Translations under genes and position numbers: made by a program
Part shown: piece by piece, positions 1 through 8,156 of the stretch
How the letters are laid out: each line of letters begins with the position of its first letter
Position numbering within the stretch: position 1 is the stretch's first letter
The notes under the pieces: model-generated
What the model saw: only the letters and a program-made list of their open reading frames with translations
What the model was told of the DNA's origin: nothing
Databases searched by the model: none
Assembly (NCBI GenBank): GCA_022616075.1
Contig: JAKEFK010000038.1
Span: forward strand, 1 to 42,531
Source: a bacterium
Lineage (GTDB): Bacteria > Acidobacteriota > HRBIN11 > JAKEFK01
Length of the DNA: 42,531 bases
Direction of reading: 5' to 3'

Positions 1-146
1 CCTTCGACGACGTGTGACTTTATGGATTGAGATTCAACAGCATTAGCAGTGTTTTTCGAACTTCCCTCCACCATTCTGATAATAGGCGCATGCGCCAAAC
101 CAAAAGCTCCCAAGAGCAGACACAGAATAAGCAGTCCTTTCTTCAT
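1..146 (-). CDS. Secreted protein of unknown function (N-terminal fragment)
   Basis: An open frame starts at the ATG at 144-146 and runs off the left edge, giving at least 48 residues without a stop. The first 20 residues form a clear signal peptide: two lysines (MKKG), a leucine-rich core (LLILCLLLGAFGL) and an AHA end. A proline directly after AHA makes cleavage there awkward, so the true site may differ. The visible mature part is polar (Ser, Asn, Lys, Glu) and has no motif I recognise. The Shine-Dalgarno is weak, but a good promoter lies about 120 bp upstream on the same strand. The frame is plausible because signal peptide, promoter and orientation agree; the function is unknown. Confidence 0.6.
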   Translation of the reverse strand, partial: MKKGLLILCLLLGAFGLAHAPIIRMVEGSSKNTANAVESQSIKSHVVE

Positions 147-265
147 GTTTTTTTCTTGAAACCTCGATTTAGTTTTATTTGGGGTGGTGAAAAACGGGGT
201 GAAAACTGCGACACGAGCCGTTCTGACGCAACTTACGCTACAATAGGATTGCTGGGTGAACGACA

Positions 266-293
266 ATAATAAGAATCGTGTGTGATATGTCAA
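266..293 (-). promoter_or_regulatory. Sigma70-type promoter for the left-edge secreted gene
   Basis: Read on the minus strand, a perfect -35 TTGACA (288-293) is followed after 16 bp by TATTAT (266-271), a 5/6 match to the -10 consensus. Predicted transcription starts near 259, giving a leader of about 110 nt to the ATG at 146. No other gene on this strand could use it. The rest of 147-373 shows nothing I can annotate. Confidence 0.6.
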
Positions 294-373
294 GCGAAAT
301 GGGGCACATTTTTCAAGATTTTCTTACGAGATTTTGGAGGATTTTTTGTTGGGAAGGATAAGGCGAACTAGGT

Positions 374-568
374 CTAAAAAGATCCAAAAAAGGCAAGAAG
401 CCGCTGATGTATCTCCGTCGGATCGAGGGGGTTTCCGGTGTATTGCTCGAGAAAATCGGACGGTGTAGCAAAAATAACCATAAGAAAGATCAGACATGAA
501 ACGTCCCATTGCCAGGATCCACGCTCATAATGCCAGAAAATTACATTACGAAAGAACCATCCAATCAC
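374..568 (-). CDS. Small membrane protein, coupled to the VTT protein
   Basis: This is a 64-residue product starting at GTG. The start overlaps the upstream stop as GTGA (565-568), the same coupling seen elsewhere in this window, and an AGGAG-type Shine-Dalgarno sits about 6 nt upstream. The sequence has an aromatic/basic N-terminus (IGWFFRNVIF, HYERGSWQWD), one hydrophobic helix at about residues 24-37 (VSCLIFLMVIFATP) and a short polar tail. It fits a single-pass inner-membrane protein made with the preceding VTT protein. I do not recognise a named family. The coupled start and ribosome binding site are the main reasons to call it real. Confidence 0.55.
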   Translation of the reverse strand: MIGWFFRNVIFWHYERGSWQWDVSCLIFLMVIFATPSDFLEQYTGNPLDPTEIHQRLLAFFGSF

Positions 569-1326
569 GCCCTTCTCCTTTTTTTAATGATATCAGAAAC
601 GAACTTCACAGCAGCAGGCAACACGGTGATCAGGAATATCACAAGGATGTACTTTGCTGGAAGCTCCTTTCCCAGATAGGCAATGATCAGATAACGCGGA
701 AAACGGCCCACAAACGCGGCAGCCACATATTTGAGAAAGGAATAAGCGCGGGAAATGGCCAGCAGACGGATCACGTCGACAGGAATGGGAAGAAAAGATG
801 CAGCCGATAGTGTGACGAATGCGTAGCGGTCAAAAAACGAGAGCAGCTTTTTGTAAGTGCTGATATCACGAATTTTTTTGACTTTATTATGGCGAAACAA
901 CCAGCCAAGAATCACATAATCATTGAGGTTGGCGACACAGGTGCCGATCGCGCCAACAAAAGCCACCAGAACAGGATGGAAGACTTTGGCTGTGAAAGCA
1001 ATCGGTGGAAGCGTGGGAATAGGAAAAAACTGGCAGGCAACACACATGTAAATGAAATAGCCATAGAGAACTGTGGGACTCGCCGGAACTTGAAAACCCT
1101 GTTTCCCGATATTCCTTAAAGTCCCTATGAAAGAGGGACCTTCGAGAAAGACGAGACGCACGGCAACGATGAGAAAGTAAAAGGAGAGGAGAAACAAGAA
1201 AACCCGTTTGATGGGAATTTCCGGAATTGCAATGGGGGGCATTGCGGAAGACGGCGGCATGACTTCCGTTTCAAGCTCACCCGCTTCTTTGATGAGTTCC
1301 CGAATTTCAGCAGGTTTTGAAGTCAT
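565..1326 (-). CDS. VTT (DedA/SNARE-associated) domain membrane protein
   Basis: This 253-residue polytopic membrane protein has a short acidic cytoplasmic N-terminus followed by several hydrophobic segments. The central part shows the VTT/DedA-like pattern: FFPIPTLPP, then a glycine-rich helix (VGAIGTCVAN), then FLPIPVDVIRLLAISRAY and VGRFPRYLIIAYLG. The paired F-x-PIP motifs and the GR-x-x-RY element are typical of the family, whose members act as lipid scramblases or transporters; the substrate here cannot be told. The start overlaps the stop of the radical SAM gene as ATGA (1323-1326), so the two are translated together. Confidence 0.75.
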   Translation of the reverse strand: MTSKPAEIRELIKEAGELETEVMPPSSAMPPIAIPEIPIKRVFLFLLSFYFLIVAVRLVFLEGPSFIGTLRNIGKQGFQVPASPTVLYGYFIYMCVACQFFPIPTLPPIAFTAKVFHPVLVAFVGAIGTCVANLNDYVILGWLFRHNKVKKIRDISTYKKLLSFFDRYAFVTLSAASFLPIPVDVIRLLAISRAYSFLKYVAAAFVGRFPRYLIIAYLGKELPAKYILVIFLITVLPAAVKFVSDIIKKRRRA

Positions 1327-2690
1327 GAGGCAATTCCTCGCGCTCTAATTCTTTCATTGTTCGAATTACAAAGATCCTTGATGTATTGCAAATCTTGTTC
1401 CGTCATCCGTGTATTCTTCAATGGAAAATAGGAATGATTTTGAAGAAGTGGTTCGACCAGAAAATGATCGCCAATTTTTTTGCGCGCAACCTCGGCTTCC
1501 GGGGTGCCAGGAATCGGGGAAAAAGTTGCCAGACGCGCGATCACTCCAAGACCGGCGGCAAATTCGAGGCTGTTGAGGACATCCTCCATTTTCTGATCGG
1601 GCAAACCCTGAATCAAATAACATTCGACGTCTCCCGCGACGTAACCCGCCCGGTATAGGTTATTGATCGCGTTCTCAAAAAGTTGATTCGTCACTTTATT
1701 GTTTGCCTGCACCTTCTGAATGTCAGGATTCACGGATTCCAAAGACAAACGGATAGTCTTGAAACCGCTTGTGTACATGAGCTCCGCCAGACGTCCATCG
1801 ATTTCTCGCGCATTCAGACCATTTGGTGTGTGGAATTTTGCCTGGATTCCACGCGCGATGACTTTTTCGAGCAAAGGCTGCAAATGTTTTTTGTGATGGA
1901 TCAACAACGCATCGTCATAGAAAACGAAATGCTCAATATGGTCTTCAAAATAGTACTTTTCCAGTTCTGCCAGCACGTTGTCCACATTCCGTTGCTGAAA
2001 CTTCTGGTCATTCAGAACGTCGGAAGCGCAAAAGGTGCACCGGTAAGGACACCCACGGGAAGTCATCAAAACACGGTATCGTTTTTCGCCTGTTAAATGC
2101 CAGGCAGGCCACGGGTAATCGTGAAGACTGAACTTCGGGGAGCGGGCCTCCGCGCCCGCCTGGCGGCCAGGGACGGCCGCCCTCTGCAAATTATTCAAGA
2201 AATCCACAATTTGGTTCTCAAATTCCCCCGCGACAACGACATCGGCCCCTGCATGCAACCGGGCATGATGCAGCATCAAAGTGGCATAGATGCCTCCCAG
2301 TAAGATCTTCGTTTCCGGATAAGCCTCGCGCAGATTTCGAATCGTTTCCTGGATGCCGGGATACCAGTAGGTCATTCCGGAGGTCACCAGAATCACATCC
2401 GGGTTTTGCAATCCCTTCAGCCGCTCATGAAATTCATCCGGGGAAATACCAAAGCGTCTGTAGTGGCGCAGAATTCCTTTCAATGGTTCCGGTGTGGGAA
2501 TGATTTTCTTCGCAAATTTTGCGCGTCCATCAGGTTTGTGCTCAAAACGTTTTTCCAGACAATCCACATAATCCAGATCGAAGCCGTTTTGAGCAAGCAC
2601 CCCGGCGAGATAGAGCAATCCGAGTGGTTGGATCCAAAGATCGTACGCAGAAAAGTCATGAATCCAGGGACGAACAAGCAATGCACGCAT
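1323..2690 (-). CDS. B12-binding-type radical SAM protein
   Basis: This 455-residue protein has an N-terminal cobalamin-binding-like domain (RPWIHDFSAYD, PLGLLYLAGVL, a GG at about residue 130) followed by a radical SAM barrel. The cluster motif is CPYRCTFC (CxxxCxxC), and downstream elements fit the barrel (YDDALLI, RLSLES, GLPDQ). Such enzymes bind a 4Fe-4S cluster and SAM; the substrate is unknown. The start follows directly on the stop of the membrane protein at 2691 (TAG-ATG), and the end overlaps the VTT gene. A G+C-rich repeat at 2140-2187 is translated in frame between the two domains, giving an Ala/Arg/Gly-rich linker that looks inserted. Confidence 0.8.
   Translation of the reverse strand: MRALLVRPWIHDFSAYDLWIQPLGLLYLAGVLAQNGFDLDYVDCLEKRFEHKPDGRAKFAKKIIPTPEPLKGILRHYRRFGISPDEFHERLKGLQNPDVILVTSGMTYWYPGIQETIRNLREAYPETKILLGGIYATLMLHHARLHAGADVVVAGEFENQIVDFLNNLQRAAVPGRQAGAEARSPKFSLHDYPWPAWHLTGEKRYRVLMTSRGCPYRCTFCASDVLNDQKFQQRNVDNVLAELEKYYFEDHIEHFVFYDDALLIHHKKHLQPLLEKVIARGIQAKFHTPNGLNAREIDGRLAELMYTSGFKTIRLSLESVNPDIQKVQANNKVTNQLFENAINNLYRAGYVAGDVECYLIQGLPDQKMEDVLNSLEFAAGLGVIARLATFSPIPGTPEAEVARKKIGDHFLVEPLLQNHSYFPLKNTRMTEQDLQYIKDLCNSNNERIRARGIAS
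2140..2187. repeat. A-like palindromic repeat inside the radical SAM gene
   Basis: This short G+C-rich block has two palindromic arms (GCGGGCCTCCGCGCCCGC and GGCGGCCAGGGACGGCCGCC). It resembles the intergenic family A elements; the GCGGGCCTC arm recurs in the copy at 17263-17321. It lies wholly inside coding sequence and preserves the frame, encoding about 16 residues (RAAVPGRQAGAEARSP) between the B12-like and radical SAM domains. Confidence 0.55.
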
Positions 2691-3353
2691 CTACTGAATG
2701 ATATATCCCTGATTCGTAATGATCACCCGCTTCTTGTTTCCACTGAAATAGACCGATTCGGTGTAGAAAACATTCATGACGGGGTTTGAGTCACGGTACT
2801 TATACAGAAAAAGAAGGACCGGATCGTTCACATATTTTTGCATCCATTGCGCATCGGGTTTTTTACCATAATGGAAATCTGTTTCCTGATTTCCGCGAAA
2901 GGTTACCATTCGATGGTACGTGCGAAGGCCAAGCACATCCATCCAATCCGGAAAGCGCAAAAAGATTCCGGCTGCGGCCGTCTGCGGACCTTTCACATGC
3001 GCCTGCACTCTCCGGCCGTCTGAACCAACGAAATCCACGCTGTTGCCCGCACGCGTCATGAGGCCCTGTATGCCCACTTTCTTGCCGACAAATTGAAATC
3101 CCGCAAGATAAAAGGAAAGCACCAACAGCAGAAGTCCAAAGAACAACATAACGGACCAGAATTGAATCGCATGCGAATACCATTTGTACAACCGGGGATC
3201 ATAAGGGGCAGGTGGATTTCTTTTTCTACGATATTGATCCCACCACAACCCGAAACGCTTCAGCCAGAAAAACAGAAAGAACGCAATGAGAATCAGGCAA
3301 ACAATTGTGAAATGCAAATAAGGAAATTGGAATGCCCTGGCGATAGAAAGCAT
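2691..3353 (-). CDS. Membrane protein of unknown function, two TM helices
   Basis: This is a 220-residue protein. Hydrophobic helices at about residues 14-32 (FTIVCLILIAFFLFFWL) and 65-87 (FWSVMLFFGLLLLVLSFYLAG) flank a basic cytoplasmic loop (DQYRRKRNPPAPYDP). The C-terminal 130 residues are soluble and probably periplasmic. The protein contains WMDVLGLRTYHRMVTF and ends in a hydrophobic YIIQ. I do not recognise the family. It directly precedes the radical SAM gene with no gap (TAG then ATG at 2690), so the two are probably one operon. Confidence 0.6.
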   Translation of the reverse strand: MLSIARAFQFPYLHFTIVCLILIAFFLFFWLKRFGLWWDQYRRKRNPPAPYDPRLYKWYSHAIQFWSVMLFFGLLLLVLSFYLAGFQFVGKKVGIQGLMTRAGNSVDFVGSDGRRVQAHVKGPQTAAAGIFLRFPDWMDVLGLRTYHRMVTFRGNQETDFHYGKKPDAQWMQKYVNDPVLLFLYKYRDSNPVMNVFYTESVYFSGNKKRVIITNQGYIIQ

Positions 3354-3376
3354 GGGAGTTATTGTAGCACTTGTCT

Positions 3377-3427
3377 TGTAAACAAAGTGGAGCGGGCGTC
3401 TCGCCTGCGCGCAGACGGAACCGCCTA
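3377..3427. repeat. Family A palindromic repeat (copy 1)
   Basis: The left tip TTGTAAACAAAGTGG is the reverse complement of the right tip of copy 2 (CCACTTTGTTTACAA, 5754-5768). The core GCGGGCGTCTCGCCTGC is followed by a partly degenerate inverted arm. It lies between the DUF721 gene and the membrane protein gene. Confidence 0.7.
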
Positions 3428-3431
3428 CATC

Positions 3432-3707
3432 TTACGCGAACTCGACATCTTTCAGAAGATTCTTCCTTACGTACTTATTAATCCGCGCAATGATTTCCGG
3501 TTTCATGCCATCCAGCGTGACTTGCCATTGCGGTTGCGTCACACGGACCCGCAGGATTCCTTCCTCAAAACGGACCGGCTCACTGACTTTCCTGATTTTT
3601 TCTCCCACACAGTAATTCCATGCGATTCGAACGATCCCCTCCTGCACTTCAGGAATCTCGGAATAGTGTTCCGACAGAATTGGAAAGAGCTCAGCTAATG
3701 GAAACAT
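3432..3707 (-). CDS. DUF721 / DciA-like protein
   Basis: This 91-residue protein matches the DUF721 pattern: an N-terminal helix, IAWNYCVGEKIRKVSEPVRF, then GILRVRVTQPQWQVTLDGMKPEIIARINK. The W-x-x-x-VG-x-x-I start, the L-x-V-x-V strand and the final helix are characteristic. In many bacteria DUF721 proteins (DciA) load or aid the replicative helicase DnaB. Here the gene follows the biotin carrier gene by only 4 bp, so it appears to be the last cistron of the acyl-CoA carboxylase operon. The stop lies just outside repeat A copy 1. Confidence 0.65.
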   Translation of the reverse strand: MFPLAELFPILSEHYSEIPEVQEGIVRIAWNYCVGEKIRKVSEPVRFEEGILRVRVTQPQWQVTLDGMKPEIIARINKYVRKNLLKDVEFA

Positions 3708-3711
3708 TTGC

Positions 3712-4215
3712 TTATTCCAAAATCATCAGGGTTTGAGACAAGGAGACCGGCTCCCCTTCCCGAACATGAATTCTGGAAACCGTTCCCGATTTTGGCGCCT
3801 TTAGCTCGTTTTGCATTTTCATGGCTTCCATGATCAAAAGTGAATCTCCTTCCCTTACAGCGCTTTTCTCCTGCACAGATACTTTCACAATTTTTCCAGG
3901 CATTGGCGCTTGAATCTTCAACGGCCCGGACGCGCCGGCCGGGCGAACGCTTTCAGCCGCCTGAAATTTCTTCGCATCAATCAGCTGGAGATCAATGGTG
4001 CCGTTAAACAAGTAAACAGTAAACAGATTTCCGTTTTTCTTCTCCAATCCAACTTCGTGGGATCTACCTTCAATGAGCATCGCAATGCTCTGTGAACGCG
4101 GCCTGAACGCATCCACAGTAAAACTTTTGTTTTCTATTGTCAAACAGTACCGACTTTTCTCTCGCGTAATCTCGACTGCAATTTCTTTTCCGTTCAGGAT
4201 CGCAATGTATTTCAT
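3712..4215 (-). CDS. Biotin carboxyl carrier protein of an acyl-CoA carboxylase
   Basis: This is a 167-residue protein. The C-terminal 75 residues are a biotinyl domain: IQAPMPGKIVKVSV, then IMEAMKMQNELKAPKSGTV, with biotinylation expected at Lys133 of AMKM. The N-terminal half is a small beta-rich region (YIAILNGKEIAVEI, VGLEKKNGNLFTVYLFNG) found in carriers of propionyl/acetyl-CoA carboxylases. Its start overlaps the biotin carboxylase stop as ATGA (4212-4215), fixing co-translation. It shuttles carboxybiotin between the carboxylase at 4212-5699 and the carboxyltransferase at 5765-7318. Confidence 0.88.
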   Translation of the reverse strand: MKYIAILNGKEIAVEITREKSRYCLTIENKSFTVDAFRPRSQSIAMLIEGRSHEVGLEKKNGNLFTVYLFNGTIDLQLIDAKKFQAAESVRPAGASGPLKIQAPMPGKIVKVSVQEKSAVREGDSLLIMEAMKMQNELKAPKSGTVSRIHVREGEPVSLSQTLMILE

Positions 4216-5699
4216 GATCGCAATCCTTCTATGCGAGCAAACGATCTCCAGGCGTTCGTCGCTTGGGGCGCGCGCGGAGTTGCTGTCAAACTTTCAAACT
4301 GCGCTATCGCGGCTGCCACAATCGCTATTTCTTCAAGTGGAGGATCCAGGATTTGCTCCGGATGCGAAAGGATTTCATCCACAAAAGAAGTGGTGACATT
4401 TCCTTCAAGAAAAACGGCATCCCTCATAACTCGCTCATAAAAAGGAATCGTTGTTTTGATCCCGAGAACTTGATACTCTTCGAGGGCCCGCTTCATGCGA
4501 TCGATCGCTTCCCGCCGGTTCTCTCCCCATGCGACAAGTTTCGAAAGAAGCGGATCATAATGAATGGAAACTTCGTAACCTTCATAGATTCCGCTGTCAT
4601 CTCTGATTCCGGGCCCTCCTGGAATTCGCAGTCCGGATATTTTTCCAGGAGATGGCATGAAATTGTTTTGCGGATCTTCGGCATAGATCCTGCATTCAAT
4701 CGCAGCTCCGCGAAACAAAATATCCTTTTGTGAATAGCTCAATGCCTGTCCGGCCGCAATGCGAATTTGCTCTTTCACCACATCCACGCCGGTGACGCAT
4801 TCCGTAACAGGATGTTCGACCTGCAACCGTGTGTTCATTTCCAAGAAATAGAAGTTCTGATCCACGTCTACAAGAAATTCCATGGTGCCTGCATTCGTAT
4901 ATCCGATTTCCTTTGCGGCATTGACAGCCACGGTGGTCATTTTTTCGCGAGTGCCTTGATTTATGAAAGGGGACGGGCTTTCTTCAATCACCTTTTGATG
5001 CCGTCTTTGAATCGAACATTCCCGTTCCCCTAAGTGAATGATGTTCCCCTGATGATCGGCCAGGATCTGAACTTCCACATGGTGTGGATTCTCGATCTTT
5101 TTTTCGAGATACACGGAGGAATCGCCGAAAGCAGATCCGGCTTCCGATTGCGCCAGACGAAAACCTTCTTCGAGCTCCATACTGTTGCGTGCAAGCCGCA
5201 TTCCTTTTCCTCCGCCTCCTGCAACGGCTTTGATCATCAAAGGAAAGCCGGCTCCTTCAGCGAATCGATGAGCCTGATGAATATCTTTTAAAGGCTCCAT
5301 TGTGCCGGGGACCACAGGAGTTCCACTAGCGTGAACGGCGAGTCGCGCGCGGATTTTGTTCCCCATCATTTCGATTACTTTGCTTCGTGGCCCGATGAAT
5401 GTAATGCCCGCTTCCTCGCAAGCCGCCGCAAAGGCGGAGCGCTCCGCAAGGAAACCGTATCCCGGATGAACCGCGTCGCATTGCGTCTCTTGCATCACTT
5501 CGATCAAGCGTGGAATGTTGAGGTAACTTTCCAGGGAAGATGCAGGACCAATTTGGTAAGCTTCATCGGCAAGACGCACCGCAAGCGAAGCGCGGTCCGC
5601 ATCCGAATAGCCAACGACCGCTGTTAAATGCATCTCGCGGCAAGCGCGAATAACGCGCACAGCGATCTCACCGCGATTCGCAATAAAGATTCGTTTCAT
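4212..5699 (-). CDS. accC: Biotin carboxylase subunit of acyl-CoA carboxylase
   Basis: This 495-residue enzyme carries out ATP-dependent carboxylation of biotin on the carrier. The start is the ATG at 5697-5699, giving MKRIFIANRGEIAVRVIRA, the near-invariant family N-terminus. The frame stays open 20 codons further upstream only because it reads through repeat A copy 2; those codons are rejected. Seen in order: the biotin carboxylase N-domain (CDAVHPGYGFLAE), the ATP-grasp glycine loop (AVAGGGGKGMRLA), the ERECSIQRRHQKVIEE segment, EMNTRLQVEHPVTE and the C-domain (AIECRIYAEDP). It ends in an ATGA overlap with the carrier gene. No strong Shine-Dalgarno is visible, perhaps because the repeat has displaced it. 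Confidence 0.92.
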   Translation of the reverse strand: MKRIFIANRGEIAVRVIRACREMHLTAVVGYSDADRASLAVRLADEAYQIGPASSLESYLNIPRLIEVMQETQCDAVHPGYGFLAERSAFAAACEEAGITFIGPRSKVIEMMGNKIRARLAVHASGTPVVPGTMEPLKDIHQAHRFAEGAGFPLMIKAVAGGGGKGMRLARNSMELEEGFRLAQSEAGSAFGDSSVYLEKKIENPHHVEVQILADHQGNIIHLGERECSIQRRHQKVIEESPSPFINQGTREKMTTVAVNAAKEIGYTNAGTMEFLVDVDQNFYFLEMNTRLQVEHPVTECVTGVDVVKEQIRIAAGQALSYSQKDILFRGAAIECRIYAEDPQNNFMPSPGKISGLRIPGGPGIRDDSGIYEGYEVSIHYDPLLSKLVAWGENRREAIDRMKRALEEYQVLGIKTTIPFYERVMRDAVFLEGNVTTSFVDEILSHPEQILDPPLEEIAIVAAAIAQFESLTATPRAPQATNAWRSFARIEGLRS

Positions 5700-5704
5700 G
5701 TAAT

Positions 5705-5768
5705 CAAAGTAGCGCGGGCGTCTCGCCTGCAAGCAGCGCAGACGGGACGTCCGCGCCACTTTGTTTAC
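5705..5768. repeat. Family A palindromic repeat (copy 2)
   Basis: This full copy has a CAAAGTAGCGC tip, arm GCGGGCGTCTCGCCTGC, short loop, inverted arm GCAGACGGGACGTCCGC and tip CCACTTTGTTTACAA. It can fold into a hairpin of about 19 bp. It fills the whole gap between the two carboxylase subunits. The TAA stop of the carboxyltransferase (5765-5767) lies within its tip. Confidence 0.8.
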
Positions 5769-7318
5769 AATGGAATATTGCCATGCTTTTTGGGTGGGTT
5801 TTTATCTCGTTTGTTTTCTAGCGCGGAAAGCGCGGTAACAAGTCGTTGGCGGGTCATGCGAGGCTCAATGACTTCATCGATATATCCTCTTTCGGCCGCG
5901 ATGTAAGGATTAGCAAATTTTTCTCTGTACTCTTTTATCAATTGTGCGCGCAAAGCCTCAGGATCCGGAGTTTTGGCAAGTTCTCGCCGATAGACAATGT
6001 TCACGGCTCCTTCCGGCCCCATGACCGCAATCTCCGCTGTGGGATATGCAAAATTAAAATCTGTTCGAATATGTTTGCTCGCCATCACACAATAAGCTCC
6101 ACCATAGGACTTTCTGGTAATCACGGTGATTTTCGGGACCGTGGCTTCGGCAAATGCAAAAAGGAGTTTGGCGCCATGCTTGATGATGCCGTTTAATTCC
6201 TGATCCGTTCCCGGCAAAAATCCGGGCACGTCTTCGAAAACAATCAACGGGATATTAAAGCAGTCACAAAAACGCACGAACCTCGCTCCCTTGACGGAGG
6301 CATTGATGTCCAGCACGCCTGCGAGATGAGCCGGTTGATTTCCCACGATTCCCACGGTGCGTCCCGCAAGACGCGCGAAACCCACTACAATATTCGAAGC
6401 AAAATGATGGTGGACTTCAAAAAAATTGCCATTATCGACAACGAGTTTGATCAGATTTTTCATGTCATAAGGACGATTGGGATCTTCCGGGACGATGGAA
6501 TTCAAGGAGTCCTCCGCGCGAGAAGGATCATCTTCCGTTGCGACAAAGGGTGGATCTTCCAAATTGTTACTGGGAATGTACGAAAGAAGCTCCCGGATCA
6601 TGGAAATGCAATGCTGATCATTGTCGGCTGCAAAATGCGCGACACCGCTGACCGTGTTGTGAGTCATCGCTCCGCCTAACTCTTCTTTCGTCACCTCTTC
6701 ATGAGTCACCGTTTTAATCACGTCCGGCCCCGTTATAAACATGTAGCTGGTATCCTTCACCATGAAAATGAAATCGGTGATCGCAGGAGAGTAGACGGCT
6801 CCGCCCGCGCAGGGCCCCATGATCGCGCTGATCTGCGGGATGACTCCGGACGCGAGAGTGTTTCGAAGAAATATGTCTGCATAGCCTCCCAGACTGGCCA
6901 CCCCTTCCTGAATGCGCGCCCCCCCCGAGTCGTTTAGACCGATCAAAGGAGCGCCGACCTTCATCGCCTGGTCCATGATTTTCACGACCTTAGCGGCATT
7001 CGTTTCGCTCAGACTTCCGCCAAAAACCGTAAAATCTTGTGCGAACAAAAAAACGAGTCGTCCGTCGATCTTGCCGTAACCCGTGACGAAGCCATCACCA
7101 GGAATCTTCTGCTCCTCCATCCCGAAATCTAAACTGCGGTGCACAACAAACCGGTCAGTTTCGATAAAGGATCCCTCATCCAGGAGCAACTCGATTCTTT
7201 CGCGGGCGGTGAGCTTCCCTTCCTTGTGCTGCTTTTTAATGCGTTCAGCCCCGCCCCCTTTTTCCGCTTCCTCATTCAACCGCTTCAGGTGCTCGAATTT
7301 CTCGCTCATGGCTACCAT
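5765..7318 (-). CDS. pccB: Acyl-CoA (propionyl-CoA type) carboxyltransferase subunit
   Basis: This 517-residue carboxyltransferase beta-type subunit transfers CO2 from carboxybiotin to an acyl-CoA. Diagnostic stretches are [17 protein letters not shown] near the N-terminus, [33 protein letters not shown], the oxyanion region [17 protein letters not shown] and, in the C-domain, [15 protein letters not shown] and [13 protein letters not shown]. It is full length for PccB/MmdA-type proteins. The start at 7318 is preceded by AAGGTG at 5 nt; an alternative ATG lies three codons in. It is the first gene of the operon carboxyltransferase, biotin carboxylase, carrier, DUF721. Substrate is inferred only from family resemblance. 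Confidence 0.9.
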   Translation of the reverse strand: MVAMSEKFEHLKRLNEEAEKGGGAERIKKQHKEGKLTARERIELLLDEGSFIETDRFVVHRSLDFGMEEQKIPGDGFVTGYGKIDGRLVFLFAQDFTVFGGSLSETNAAKVVKIMDQAMKVGAPLIGLNDSGGARIQEGVASLGGYADIFLRNTLASGVIPQISAIMGPCAGGAVYSPAITDFIFMVKDTSYMFITGPDVIKTVTHEEVTKEELGGAMTHNTVSGVAHFAADNDQHCISMIRELLSYIPSNNLEDPPFVATEDDPSRAEDSLNSIVPEDPNRPYDMKNLIKLVVDNGNFFEVHHHFASNIVVGFARLAGRTVGIVGNQPAHLAGVLDINASVKGARFVRFCDCFNIPLIVFEDVPGFLPGTDQELNGIIKHGAKLLFAFAEATVPKITVITRKSYGGAYCVMASKHIRTDFNFAYPTAEIAVMGPEGAVNIVYRRELAKTPDPEALRAQLIKEYREKFANPYIAAERGYIDEVIEPRMTRQRLVTALSALENKRDKNPPKKHGNIPL

Positions 7319-7357
7319 GATAGCACCTTGGAAGCCTTACTCGTGAGACGGGACTTG

Positions 7358-8152
7358 CTACAGAGTTTCAGCCAATGTGACCCAGAAATGCATCCAAAAA
7401 GTGTTGGACATGCTATAGCCCATCAGAAATATCCAAAACGGCAACACCAGAAAGCAAAGAACAACCGGAAAAGCACCTTTGATTCCAAATTTCAATCCTC
7501 GCTCCAACTTAAAGGCGGCTAAAGTGGGCGTAAAAAAAACAAAGATTGTAGGAATCAAAAATGTTAAATGAAATAACTCAATTGGCTCAGAAGACCAGTA
7601 ATGAATGTAATACAGGAATAATCCACGAAAAAACAGATCGACGGTTGAAAAAATCAAGGCAAGGCCCGCACCGAGCACCGGCAAATTCAACACATAGGAG
7701 ATACTGAAGCTCAAGCAGTGAAGAGTCCAAGCGTACAATACAATCATTCCAAACGGTAACTCAAACAGCTCGAGACGATAAGCCGCAATGTAAAAGACTT
7801 CTCGAACTCCAAGCAGAGAAAATACCACCACGAAAATAAAAGCGGTGAAAAAAAGATTGATAAGATAAGCGCCATAAATCCTCAGGATTGGGTGGACAGG
7901 CAATAACTCTTCATGATTTTTATCCTCTGTTTTTCTCAGCGATGCGGCGGCGGAAGAAGCAAGAAAAACAATCACAAGGGGCATCAACAGTATCATCAAA
8001 CTCGCGGCGCCTGAAAAGGATTCGATCAAACGAAGCGAAGTCGTTAACGGAAGGAGGAGAGCAGGAATCATTATTCCGAATACAAGAGCAAGTAATGTTG
8101 AAAGAAATGTCTTACTCTGCTTCCAGAATTCCAGTTTGATCAGCGTTAGCAT
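7358..8152 (-). CDS. ABC transporter permease
   Basis: This 264-residue integral membrane protein has about six hydrophobic helices (for example FLSTLLALVFGIMIPALLLPL, LMILLMPLVIVFLAS, FFTAFIFVVVFSLLG, FPVVLCFLVLPFWIFLMGY). The N-terminus (LIKLEFWKQSK) and the cytoplasmic loop RKTEDKNHEELLPVHP resemble ABC-2-type permeases of YtrB-like systems. It follows the ATPase gene by 4 bp, so it forms a transporter with it. Substrate unknown. It ends the four-gene unit that begins at 10964. Confidence 0.75.
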   Translation of the reverse strand: MLTLIKLEFWKQSKTFLSTLLALVFGIMIPALLLPLTTSLRLIESFSGAASLMILLMPLVIVFLASSAAASLRKTEDKNHEELLPVHPILRIYGAYLINLFFTAFIFVVVFSLLGVREVFYIAAYRLELFELPFGMIVLYAWTLHCLSFSISYVLNLPVLGAGLALIFSTVDLFFRGLFLYYIHYWSSEPIELFHLTFLIPTIFVFFTPTLAAFKLERGLKFGIKGAFPVVLCFLVLPFWIFLMGYSMSNTFWMHFWVTLAETL

Positions 8153-8156
8153 AAGC

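Noticed and set aside
27-269. Plus-strand 80-codon frame at the left edge
   Set aside because: It is the shadow of the secreted protein gene and its promoter on the other strand and lacks a ribosome site.
5700-5759. N-terminal extension of biotin carboxylase to 5759
   Set aside because: The extra 20 codons are translated repeat A; the protein family begins at MKRIFIANRGEIA.
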